Origin: Burkholderiales bacterium Ga0077543
GTDB taxonomy: Bacteria > Pseudomonadota > Gammaproteobacteria > Burkholderiales > Burkholderiaceae_C
Direction: 5' to 3'
NCBI GenBank assembly: GCA_001464055.1
Contig: LNET01000108.1
Span: forward strand, 1 to 48,810
DNA: 48,810 bases
Below are positions 16,072 to 23,859 of the stretch, piece by piece. Made by a program: the position numbers and the translations under genes. Under the pieces are notes generated by a model. The model did no database searches. It saw only the letters and a list, made by a program, of their open reading frames with translations, and was not told the origin of the DNA. How positions within the stretch are numbered: position 1 is the stretch's first letter; each line of letters begins with the position of its first letter.

Positions 16072-16611
16072 TCATGCTGCTGCGCGCCTGATCTTTTTCA
16101 AGGCCGTCGCTTCTGCTCGCCGGGCGCGCGTTTCAGCGCGGTGGTAAGCCTCTTCGGCGGCGCTGCGCATCTCGATGGCCCGTGCCAGCGCTGCATCGAA
16201 ACGCGCTGGCGTGTAGGTGTTTTCGGTGCCGATGTAGATGGTGCGGCGGCTAGGCGAAGCGCCGAATCGGGGAATCAGCACCGCCAGACTGCAGTCGCGC
16301 ACCTTGCCACCGCGGCGAACACGCACGACCGGCCCGCTGATGCCCACGGGCAGGTTGTTGCTCTTGTTCTGGCTGGGCCCACGCTGCAATCGCGTGGGCG
16401 CAGGCATCGTGGCGATGCGCTTGAGCAATTCACGCGTGGCGAGCTCGAGAGACCTGGCGGCACCGCTGCCGTCGTTGGTATGGTCTGAAAAGAGCTTGGT
16501 GCCACCGTAGCGCAACTGCCACCCGTGAGTGGCTCGGTGGTCGATTCGTTGTACACACTGGGGAACCTGGAATACATGGCCGCTGAAGATCACGACCTCT
16601 CTGAATTTCAT
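16072..16611 (-). CDS. Hypothetical protein with two AP2-like segments
   Basis: The protein has 179 residues starting MKFREVVIFSGHVFQVPQ at 16609-16611. Longer upstream reading is possible but has poor coding character. It shows two similar stretches. One is HGWQLRYGGTKLFSDHTNDG followed by an Ala-rich helix. The other is GPVVRVRRGGKVRDC then a strand and FDAALARAIEMRSAAEEAY. The three-strand-plus-helix pattern recalls bacterial AP2/ERF-like DNA-binding domains. The C-terminus is very basic (RARRAEATALKKIRRAAA), which supports nucleic-acid binding. Function is unknown and the AP2 resemblance is judged by eye. Confidence 0.6.
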   Translation of the reverse strand: MKFREVVIFSGHVFQVPQCVQRIDHRATHGWQLRYGGTKLFSDHTNDGSGAARSLELATRELLKRIATMPAPTRLQRGPSQNKSNNLPVGISGPVVRVRRGGKVRDCSLAVLIPRFGASPSRRTIYIGTENTYTPARFDAALARAIEMRSAAEEAYHRAETRARRAEATALKKIRRAAA

Positions 16612-16799
16612 GGGATGCCTCGAGCTTGGCGTTTCGCAAACTCCCTGGGGCGATTCTTTTTTGGATGTCCGGGAAATACACGGTGCGTTTTGTCCCTGCA
16701 CCGCGCCAACGCAATGTAGGACATATTCGGCCCGGCCGGAATCACAGCATCCCCCCACCTGCCGACGACAATCTGTCGAAAAGTGCACAGATCGTCCAC

Positions 16800-17237
16800 A
16801 TGAACACCGATTCACTCGACCGTCAGCTGATCGCATTGCTGCAAGCCAACGCGCGCGCCAGCACCGCCGAACTCGCGAGACAGCTGGGCGTGGCCCGCAC
16901 CACCGTGCTGGCCCGCCTGGTGCGGCTGGAAAGGCAGGGCGTGATCGTCGGCTACACCGTGCGGCTTGGCCAGGACGAAGGCGAGCGCGGCGTCGAGGCC
17001 TTCGTCGGCATCACCACCGAACCGAAGTCCGCGCGCGACGTCACACAACGGCTTGCTGCCCTGACGGAACTGCGCCAGCTGTGTTCGGTCAGCGGCGAAT
17101 TCGACTACATCGCCTTGCTGCGAGCGGAGTCCACCGCGCGGCTGGACGGATTGCTCGACGAGATTGGCGCCATTCCCGGCGTGCTCAAGACCACCACCTC
17201 GGTGGTGCTGGCCCGACGCGTGGACCGCGTCGGCTGA
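16800..17237 (+). CDS. Lrp/AsnC-family transcriptional regulator
   Basis: This 145-residue regulator has an N-terminal helix-turn-helix (DRQLIALLQANARASTAELA, then GVARTTVLARLVRLERQGVI) and a C-terminal ligand-sensing domain ending with LKTTTSVVLARRV. Lrp/AsnC proteins sense amino acids and form octamers. It lies 13 bp upstream of dbpA on the same strand and is divergent from the hypothetical gene at 16611. Its target is unknown; neighbouring amino-acid genes such as the saccharopine-dehydrogenase-like gene are candidates. Confidence 0.9.
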   Translation: MNTDSLDRQLIALLQANARASTAELARQLGVARTTVLARLVRLERQGVIVGYTVRLGQDEGERGVEAFVGITTEPKSARDVTQRLAALTELRQLCSVSGEFDYIALLRAESTARLDGLLDEIGAIPGVLKTTTSVVLARRVDRVG

Positions 17238-17250
17238 ACACTGGAACACG

Positions 17251-18642
17251 ATGACATCCCCCGACCCCAAGGCTTTCGACACCCTGCCCCTGTCCGCCGC
17301 CACGCTGGCCACCTTGCAGCAGCTGGGCTATGCCGCGATGACGCCCGTGCAGGCCGCGGCTTTGCCGCTGGCGCTGGCCGGGCACGACCTCATCGCCCAG
17401 GCCCAGACCGGCAGCGGCAAGACAGCCGCCTTCGCGCTGGCCCTGCTGGCCCGCCTGGACATGCAGCGCACCGACACGCAGGCCCTGGTGCTGTGCCCCA
17501 CGCGCGAACTGGCAGACCAGGTGGCGCTGGAGGTGCGTCGGCTCGCGCGTGCGGCCAGCAACGTGAAGGTGCTGGTGCTGTGCGGCGGCGCGCCCATCAA
17601 GCCGCAGGCCGACAGCCTGGCCCATGGCGCGCATGTGGTGGTGGGCACCCCGGGGCGCCTGATCGACCACCTGGAACGCGGTACGCTGGTGCTGGACGCG
17701 CTGCAGACCCTGGTGCTGGACGAGGCCGACCGCATGCTCGACATGGGCTTCATGGACGACATCGCCAGCATCGCCAGCCGTGCACCCAAGGCGCGCCAGA
17801 CACTGCTGTTTTCGGCCACCTACCCCGAAGGCATCCAGCAGCTGGCCAAGAAGTTCCTGCGTGAGCCAAAGGAAGTCAGCCTGACGCAGCGCCCCGGCAG
17901 CCAGCAGATCCGCCAGCGCTGGTACGAGGTGACCGAAGAAGAACGCCTGCACGCGGTGGGCCTGCTGCTGAACCATTGGCGACCCGCCAGCACCCTGGCC
18001 TTCTGCAACACGAAGCAGCAATGCCGTGACCTGGTCGACGTGCTGCAGGCCCAGGGCATCAGTGCGCTGGCGCTGCACGGCGACCTGGAGCAACGCGACC
18101 GCGACCAGGTGCTGGTGCGCTTCACCAACCGCAGCTGCTCGGTGCTGGTGGCCACCGACGTGGCGGCGCGCGGCCTGGACATCGCGCAGCTGGAAGCGGT
18201 GATCAACGTCGAGATCACGCCTGACGTGGAAGTGCACACCCACCGCATCGGCCGCACAGGTCGAGCTGGCGAAAGCGGCTGGGCCTTCAGCCTGGCCAGC
18301 CTGGAAGAAATGGGCCGGGTCGGTCGCATCGAACAGCTTCAGGGCCAGGCACCTGACTTCCACCCGCTGGCCGAGTTGACGAGCAGCGACAGCACGCCAC
18401 TGCAGCCACCCATGGTGACGATCCAGATCCTGGGGGGCCGCAAGGAAAAGATCCGTGCCGGCGACGTGCTGGGCGCGCTGACCAAGGACGCCGGCATCCC
18501 GGGCGCACAAGTCGGAAAGATCAATGTCAACGATTTCAGCACCTACGTGGCCGTGGCGCGCACAGTGGCACGACAGGCCGAACAGGCATTGAACAACAAG
18601 CCGGTGAAGGGCAAGCGGGTGAAGGCCCGTGTGCTGGAGTGA
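17251..18642 (+). CDS. dbpA: ATP-dependent RNA helicase DbpA
   Basis: This 463-residue DEAD-box helicase has Walker A AQTGSGKT, motif II VLDEADRM, motif III FSATYP, and motif VI HRIGRTGRAG. A C-terminal RNA-binding domain (about residues 390-463, VTIQILGGRKEKIRAGDVLG and IPGAQVGKINVNDFSTYVAV) is specific to DbpA. That domain targets hairpin 92 of 23S rRNA during 50S assembly. The ATG at 17251 is preferred over longer starts that overlap the Lrp gene. Confidence 0.94.
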   Translation: MTSPDPKAFDTLPLSAATLATLQQLGYAAMTPVQAAALPLALAGHDLIAQAQTGSGKTAAFALALLARLDMQRTDTQALVLCPTRELADQVALEVRRLARAASNVKVLVLCGGAPIKPQADSLAHGAHVVVGTPGRLIDHLERGTLVLDALQTLVLDEADRMLDMGFMDDIASIASRAPKARQTLLFSATYPEGIQQLAKKFLREPKEVSLTQRPGSQQIRQRWYEVTEEERLHAVGLLLNHWRPASTLAFCNTKQQCRDLVDVLQAQGISALALHGDLEQRDRDQVLVRFTNRSCSVLVATDVAARGLDIAQLEAVINVEITPDVEVHTHRIGRTGRAGESGWAFSLASLEEMGRVGRIEQLQGQAPDFHPLAELTSSDSTPLQPPMVTIQILGGRKEKIRAGDVLGALTKDAGIPGAQVGKINVNDFSTYVAVARTVARQAEQALNNKPVKGKRVKARVLE

Positions 18643-18665
18643 GGGTGCTGGGCGGCAGCCTGTGA

Positions 18666-19328
18666 TCAGGCCGCCAGTTCGCGCCGCATCGCGTCGATGA
18701 CGGCCTTGTAGTCGGGCTGGCTGAAGATGGCGCTGCCGGCAACGAACGTGTCGGCGCCAGCATCGGCCACGCGGCGGATGTTGTCGACCTTGATGCCGCC
18801 ATCCACTTCCAGCCGGATGTCGCGGCCAGTCTGCTCGATCAGCTTGCGCGAGCGCTCGACCTTGCGCAAGGCACTGTCGATGAAGCTCTGACCGCCGAAG
18901 CCCGGGTTGACGCTCATGATGAGGATGAGGTCGACCTTGTCGATGACGTAGTCCAGCGCGTCCAGGGAGGTGGCGGGGTTGAACACCAGCCCGGCCTGCT
19001 TGCCTTCGGCCTTGATCAGCTGCAGCGTGCGGTCCACGTGCGGGCTGGCATCGGGGTGGAAGCTCACCAGGTCGGCCCCGGCCCGGGCGAAGGCCTGTGC
19101 CAGTGCGTCCACCGGCTGCACCATCAGGTGCACGTCGATAGGAACCTTGCTGTGCTTGCGCAGCGCCTGGCAGACCATCGGGCCGAAAGTGAGGTTCGGC
19201 ACGTAATGGTTGTCCATCACGTCGAAGTGAATCCAGTCTGCGCCGGCCTCGATGACGTTGCGCACCTCTTCGCCCAACCGGGCGAAGTCGGCGGACAGGA
19301 TGCTGGGGGCAATGCGGTAAAGGCTCAT
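18666..19328 (-). CDS. rpe: Ribulose-phosphate 3-epimerase
   Basis: This 220-residue TIM-barrel enzyme interconverts ribulose-5-phosphate and xylulose-5-phosphate in the pentose phosphate or Calvin pathway. Signatures are HFDVMDNHYVPNLTFGP with metal-binding His and Asp, VHLMVQPVD, MSVNPGFGGQSFI and LEVDGGIK. Length is typical. It is divergent from apaG (28-37 bp apart) and convergent with dbpA. In many Burkholderiales rpe lies next to gph and trpE; here they are about 10.7 kb apart. Confidence 0.96.
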   Translation of the reverse strand: MSLYRIAPSILSADFARLGEEVRNVIEAGADWIHFDVMDNHYVPNLTFGPMVCQALRKHSKVPIDVHLMVQPVDALAQAFARAGADLVSFHPDASPHVDRTLQLIKAEGKQAGLVFNPATSLDALDYVIDKVDLILIMSVNPGFGGQSFIDSALRKVERSRKLIEQTGRDIRLEVDGGIKVDNIRRVADAGADTFVAGSAIFSQPDYKAVIDAMRRELAA

Positions 19329-19352
19329 GCAGCGATTCTAGAAGTCGCTGCC

Positions 19353-19358
19353 TACAAT
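19353..19358 (+). promoter_or_regulatory. Possible -10 element upstream of apaG
   Basis: TACAAT matches the sigma70 -10 consensus in 5 of 6 bases and ends 7 bp before the ATG at 19366. If used, transcription would start at or beside that ATG, giving a leaderless or nearly leaderless apaG message. No good -35 is seen at the right distance, so the call is tentative. Confidence 0.35.
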
Positions 19359-19365
19359 GAAGCGC

Positions 19366-19770
19366 ATGAGCTCATCTCCGACGAAGCAGGCTAGACCCAC
19401 GCAAGCCCGATTCGACTGCAGCGTCAGCGTGCAGTATCTTCCCGAGCAGTCGCGTCCACCGCAGGGGCCGTTTGCGTTCTCCTACACGGTGACGATTCGC
19501 AACAACGGTGAAGTCGCCGGGCAGTTGATGGCCCGCCACTGGGTGGTCACCGATGCCGATGGCCATGTCGAGAATGTGCGGGGTCTGGCCGTGGTCGGCC
19601 ACCAACCCCTGCTCAAGCCGGGTGAGGAATTCGAGTACACCAGTTGGACCCGCATCGCCACGCCACATGGCCGCATGGAGGGCACCTTTTTCTGCATGAG
19701 CGAAGACGCCTACCCCTTCGACGCCGCCGTACCACCATTCGAACTGGTTTTTCCCGGCCTGCTGCATTGA
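19366..19770 (+). CDS. apaG: ApaG-family protein
   Basis: The protein has 134 residues from the ATG at 19366 (MSSSPTKQARPTQARF), or 137 from 19357. ApaG proteins have a single fibronectin-III-like beta-sandwich. Signatures seen are FAFSYTVTIRNNGEVAGQL, ARHWVVTDADG and FEYTSWTRIATPHGRMEGTF. E. coli ApaG has been linked to cobalt resistance and magnesium efflux, but its biochemical role is unclear. It is divergent from rpe and followed after 38 bp by gcr. Confidence 0.93.
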   Translation: MSSSPTKQARPTQARFDCSVSVQYLPEQSRPPQGPFAFSYTVTIRNNGEVAGQLMARHWVVTDADGHVENVRGLAVVGHQPLLKPGEEFEYTSWTRIATPHGRMEGTFFCMSEDAYPFDAAVPPFELVFPGLLH

Positions 19771-19808
19771 CGCGGGCTACCACCGCCAGGCCGGCCGGCT
19801 GAAGCACC

Positions 19809-21833
19809 GTGGCGAAATCCTGGGACCTGACCGCACTCTTCAACGCCGCCGACCCACGCGCCGGCCAGGCTGAGCGCCATCTCTGGCTGGTGCGCCTGAT
19901 CGAATGGCTGCGCCATGCACCCCATGGTGTGACAGTTGCCGTTGCGACCGGCGACGCGCCAGGCGACAAGCCAGCAGACGAAGGAAAGACGCCCTTGCCT
20001 GTGGTGCGCTTGCGCCACTTGCTGAATCAGCTCGAGCGTCAGCCCGAGATCCGCGACCGGGTGCAAGCCATGCTGCAGGCCTTCTGGCGCGAGGTCGACG
20101 CGGCTTCGCTGTTCGCAGACTTCGGCTTCGGCGCACGTGTGTCGCTCGGGGGCGAGGTTCTGGCGCGGCTGCAACTGCGCTGGCTGCCAGGTACGCCCGA
20201 TACAACAGACCTTGCCGCGCTGTTCCACCTGCTGTTCGAAGCCACGGACGCAGGCTGGATCGATGCCGTCGACCCGGCCAGCCAGCAGCGACTGGCCATC
20301 CTGCTGGCCCCTGGCATACCCAACTGGCGCAGAACGCTGCTCGACGCCATCACCATCCTGGTCAGCGCCGTGCATGCCTCGGGCTACACGCCGTCGCTGC
20401 GCCAGCGCATGGACCGAAGGCTGCTCGACAGCGACCCCTTCCGCCAGCTCACCCGCAGCGCCGATGCATTGCGCAGCGCGATGATGGAAGACCGTGGCGC
20501 CGACGCGCTGCGCGAAGCGGCACTGTTCCGCGCGGTGCTGGGCGCTTGCCGCGCCGCAGCCGACAGCGTCACCACCCACCTCGAAGAGTTCGGAATTTCG
20601 GTGGACATCGTCTACCAGCTCGACCAGTTGCATGGCCGCACGACCCGCATCGAGCAGCTTCTGGAATGCGTGCTGGCACCAGAGCCCCAGGCCGACTGGC
20701 ATCGCCTGCTGGCCGACCTGTTGCGCGCCCTTGGCGAGGCCACGGGGCTGAGGGCCTTGCTGCGCCGGCACTATTCACTGCTGGCCCGGCAGGTGACGGA
20801 GCGCAGTGCCGAAGGTGGGTCGCACTACATCACCCGCAGCCGTGGCGAGTACCGCGAGATGCTCCGCCGCGCCGCCGGTGGTGGCATCGTGATTGCCGGC
20901 ACCACCTTCGCCAAGTTTGCCATCGGCGCAATCGGTCTCACCGCCTTCTGGACCGGCTTCTGGTCGGGCGTGAACTATGCCGCCAGCTTCGTGCTGGTGA
21001 TGCTGTTGCACTGGACCGTGGCCACCAAGCAGCCGGCCATGACGGCCCCGGCTCTGGCGGCCACCTTGCCCACCAACGCCGAGGCCACGCCCGACGAGAT
21101 CGAACGGTTCGTGGACCGCGTGGCGCAACTCATCCGCTCGCAGATGGCGGGCATCGTCGGCAACCTGGCGCTGTGTGCGCCCGTGGTGCTGGCGGTCCAG
21201 GGCATGGCCATGCTGGCCCTGGGTACGCCCCTGGTCAGCGCCCGCGACGCCGACTATGTGCTGAACAGCATCACGCTGCTCGGGCCGACGGCCTTGTTCG
21301 CGGCCTTCACGGGAGTGCTGTTGTTCGCCAGTTCACTGGTGGCGGGCTGGGCCGAGAACTGGTTCGTGTTCCATCGCCTGGACAGCGCCATTGCCTGGAA
21401 CCCCCGCATCGTCGCCCGGCTGGGCGCGGCGCGGGCCCGGCGCTGGGCGACCTGGTGGCGGAACAACATCTCGGGCCTGGCAGCGAACGTCTCGCTGGGC
21501 ATGATGCTCGGCCTGGTGCCGGCACTGCTGGGGTTCGTGGGCCTGGACCTGGAAGTGCGCCACGTCACCCTCGCCACCGGGCAGCTCGCCGCGGCGGTCG
21601 GCACCCTGGGCTGGCCGACCTTGCTGACACCGGCGTTCTGGTGGTGCGTGGCCGGAATCGCCGTCATTGGCGTCCTGAACGTCACAGTGAGCTTCTGGCT
21701 GGCCTTCAAGGTGGCGCTGCGCTCGCGCGGTGTGCGCCTGCGGGACCGCAGCCGCATCCACAAGGCGGTGCGCCAGCGGCTGTGGCGCCAGCCCATGAGC
21801 TTCGTGCTGCCGCCCCGGCATCAGGAGCACTGA
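19809..21833 (+). CDS. gcr: Gcr-type 'site-specific recombinase' family membrane protein
   Basis: This 674-residue protein with a GTG start belongs to the family named after a gonococcal conserved recombinase. The first 350 residues are soluble and helical. The rest has several membrane spans, for example GGGIVIAGTTFAKFAIGAIG and later VVLAVQGMAMLALGTP. No recombinase catalytic motif (Ser or Tyr type) is visible, so the historical name is doubtful; it looks like an integral membrane protein of unknown function. It follows apaG by 38 bp and is probably co-transcribed. Confidence 0.75.
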   Translation: MAKSWDLTALFNAADPRAGQAERHLWLVRLIEWLRHAPHGVTVAVATGDAPGDKPADEGKTPLPVVRLRHLLNQLERQPEIRDRVQAMLQAFWREVDAASLFADFGFGARVSLGGEVLARLQLRWLPGTPDTTDLAALFHLLFEATDAGWIDAVDPASQQRLAILLAPGIPNWRRTLLDAITILVSAVHASGYTPSLRQRMDRRLLDSDPFRQLTRSADALRSAMMEDRGADALREAALFRAVLGACRAAADSVTTHLEEFGISVDIVYQLDQLHGRTTRIEQLLECVLAPEPQADWHRLLADLLRALGEATGLRALLRRHYSLLARQVTERSAEGGSHYITRSRGEYREMLRRAAGGGIVIAGTTFAKFAIGAIGLTAFWTGFWSGVNYAASFVLVMLLHWTVATKQPAMTAPALAATLPTNAEATPDEIERFVDRVAQLIRSQMAGIVGNLALCAPVVLAVQGMAMLALGTPLVSARDADYVLNSITLLGPTALFAAFTGVLLFASSLVAGWAENWFVFHRLDSAIAWNPRIVARLGAARARRWATWWRNNISGLAANVSLGMMLGLVPALLGFVGLDLEVRHVTLATGQLAAAVGTLGWPTLLTPAFWWCVAGIAVIGVLNVTVSFWLAFKVALRSRGVRLRDRSRIHKAVRQRLWRQPMSFVLPPRHQEH

Positions 21834-21845
21834 GGCCTGGAGTGT

Positions 21846-21980
21846 TCAGCGCGCCGGAGGCTCCTTGTCGTCGGGCACTTCAGGTTCGCCGTCGCGCCGG
21901 CGGCCCGAGAACATCGTCCACCACACGGCACCAATCAGCAAGGCCAGTGCCGCCATCGCTTCCAGGATCAAGAGCCACAT
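21846..21980 (-). CDS. Small single-span membrane protein
   Basis: This 44-residue ORF (ATG 21978-21980) has one membrane segment, MWLLILEAMAALALLIGAVW. A charged tail follows (SGRRRDGEPEVPDDKEPPAR). It lies 19 bp downstream of the diguanylate cyclase stop, on the same strand. Small hydrophobic proteins of this shape are common and uncharacterised. Its compact hydrophobic-then-charged layout favours a real gene, but only comparison would prove it. Confidence 0.55.
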   Translation of the reverse strand: MWLLILEAMAALALLIGAVWWTMFSGRRRDGEPEVPDDKEPPAR

Positions 21981-21999
21981 TGCAAGTTCACTCTGTAAG

Positions 22000-23097
22000 T
22001 CAAGCTGCCACGACGATGCAATTGCCGCCCTGCGCCTTCGCTTCGGCGCGGGCCGCATGGGCTCGGTCCAGAGTCTGGCCAGCGGTCTCGCCTGCGTGAT
22101 GCTGGGCCAGGCCGCCACTGATTGTCACCGCCAGGGCTTCCTGACCATGCACGATGCGCAAGGCACTCATCCTCTCGTGCAACCGCTCGAGCCCACCCCG
22201 GGCCAGGGCGGCGCGGGTGTCGGACATCATCAGCACGAATTCGTCGCCAGCCTGGCGCGACAGCACGTCTGACACCCTCACATGGCGCGCGGCTTCCTGG
22301 GACAGGGCACGCAGCACCGCGTCCCCGGCACTGTGGCCATGGGTGTCGTTGATGCCGCGCAGGTGGTCGATGTCCAGCACTGCCAGACAGAAGGTCTGGC
22401 CCGAGCGTGCGCAGCGCTGGTGCTCCTGCGCGATGAGCTGGTCCATGTGGCGGCGGTTGATGAGCCCGGTGAGTTCGTCGCGCGTGCTCTGCTCGCGCAG
22501 TCGGCCCAGCGCCAGCGCCAGCTCGGCCCGGTGCTGGCGCGAACGCTGGCGAATCAAGGAAAGGCGCCCGGCCAGGATCGACACGGCCGGCATCATCGTG
22601 GCCACCAGCAGGAAATGCCCGAGCTCGGTGGCCGGCGGATAGCGCTCGGGCTGGGCCCAGGCGCACCAGCTCATCACGCCGCCAAAAAGCACCACCGCAT
22701 AGACGCTGACCCAGCGCATCTGGGCTGGCGTGGCCACGAACAGGCCGAACATCAGGATCGTCATCACCATCGGAAAAACCGCGCCTCGACCACCGCCGAG
22801 AAGGGCGTAGGCGACAGCACCGCTGCTCAGCGCAAACAGCATCTGCGGCACCGTGAGCGAAGGCTCGCGCCAGCGCCGGGACAAGCCACTGCGGATCAGG
22901 GCGAAGAAGACCGCCATGCCCGCCAAAGTGAACACCGACCACCACCACACCGCCGCTGACTGAGCCTGTCCGATGGCCACGAAATAGTGCATGGCCAGCA
23001 CCCCTGTGGCCAACAGGCCCATGGCCAGCAAGGCCTGGGACAGCCGCTCGCGTTGCCGCGGATCATGGGTCAGCAGAGCGTCGACCAGGGGGCGCAT
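22000..23097 (-). CDS. Membrane-bound diguanylate cyclase (AGDEF variant)
   Basis: This 365-residue protein has about six N-terminal membrane spans (residues 20-180), a short coiled linker, then a GGDEF domain (about 200-365). The active-site loop reads RQAGDEF (residues 281-287), so the first Gly of GGDEF is Ala. The upstream metal and nucleotide motif is LDIDHLRGINDTHGHSAGD, where the usual Phe-Lys is Leu-Arg. AGDEF enzymes can still make cyclic di-GMP from GTP in some reported cases, so it may be active, weak or a sensor. No EAL domain is present. Confidence 0.87.
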   Translation of the reverse strand: MRPLVDALLTHDPRQRERLSQALLAMGLLATGVLAMHYFVAIGQAQSAAVWWWSVFTLAGMAVFFALIRSGLSRRWREPSLTVPQMLFALSSGAVAYALLGGGRGAVFPMVMTILMFGLFVATPAQMRWVSVYAVVLFGGVMSWCAWAQPERYPPATELGHFLLVATMMPAVSILAGRLSLIRQRSRQHRAELALALGRLREQSTRDELTGLINRRHMDQLIAQEHQRCARSGQTFCLAVLDIDHLRGINDTHGHSAGDAVLRALSQEAARHVRVSDVLSRQAGDEFVLMMSDTRAALARGGLERLHERMSALRIVHGQEALAVTISGGLAQHHAGETAGQTLDRAHAARAEAKAQGGNCIVVAA

Positions 23098-23177
23098 CAG
23101 TAGTTCGGCGACATCGGCACGGTGGAGGGCATTTCGAGCGCGAGGGTAGCGCAGTCACCACGTTCGTAACAGGCCCG

Positions 23178-23750
23178 TCATGCGGGGTGCTTGAGGTGGG
23201 GTCTATCGACGGCCCCGAGGTGCCCCAGCGGCAACGCCGCGCCGGCCTTGACTTCACCCAGCGAAAAACTGGTGTGCAGATCCTTCACGTTCGGCAGCTT
23301 GAACAGAGTCTGCATCGTCCAGCGCGAGAACGCGTCGAGGTCGGTGGCCAGCACCTGCAACTCGAAGGTGCCGGCACCGCTGATGTAGTGGCAGGCAACC
23401 ACTTCGGGCAGGGCCCGAATGGCTTCTTCCAGCGCGCGCGTGGCATCGGCGTTGTTGCGTTCGGCGTCCACGCGAACGAAGGCCAGCACGCCCAGGCCGA
23501 TCTTGCGTCGGTCGATCTCGGCCCGATAGCCGGTGATGTAGCCCTGTTGTTCCAGCCACTTCACCCTGCGCCAGGTGGGTGCAGCCGACAGACCGATGCG
23601 TGACGCGAGTTCGGTGTTCGACAGGCGCGCGTCTTGCTGCAGCGTGGCCAGGATGGCGACATCGAACTTGTCGAGCGCAGCACCGGCCGGAGCATTCAGC
23701 GTTTTCCCTGACTCCGCAGATCCTGGCGCGATTTCTTCGTTTGATGCCAT
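23178..23750 (-). CDS. Lrp/AsnC-family regulator divergent from indolepyruvate oxidoreductase
   Basis: The protein has 190 residues if started at MASNEEIAPG (23748-23750); an in-frame ATG at 23807 would add 19. An N-terminal tail precedes the helix-turn-helix (LDKFDVAILATLQQDARLSN, then GLSAAPTWRRVKWLEQQGYI), and a sensor domain follows. It is divergent from the indolepyruvate oxidoreductase with a 109-bp gap. Regulators in this position often control that catabolic gene in response to an amino acid, so local control is the likely role. Confidence 0.88.
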   Translation of the reverse strand: MASNEEIAPGSAESGKTLNAPAGAALDKFDVAILATLQQDARLSNTELASRIGLSAAPTWRRVKWLEQQGYITGYRAEIDRRKIGLGVLAFVRVDAERNNADATRALEEAIRALPEVVACHYISGAGTFELQVLATDLDAFSRWTMQTLFKLPNVKDLHTSFSLGEVKAGAALPLGHLGAVDRPHLKHPA

Positions 23751-23859
23751 GTTCTTGAACTGTCGTTGCGCGCGGGAGTCTATTCCGGGCATCGAAAGCA
23801 AAGACATTAATCAGGTGCAACCCTAAACTGCCCGCGCAGCGCCACAGGAGTCCGCCCGC

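Noticed and set aside
18651..18677. Hairpin-like sequence between dbpA and rpe as a terminator.
   Set aside because: The stem is interrupted, overlaps the rep-side coding end of rpe, and has no T-run on either strand.
19809..21833. Functional site-specific recombinase.
   Set aside because: The family name suggests it, but no Ser- or Tyr-recombinase catalytic motif is seen and half of the protein is membrane-spanning.
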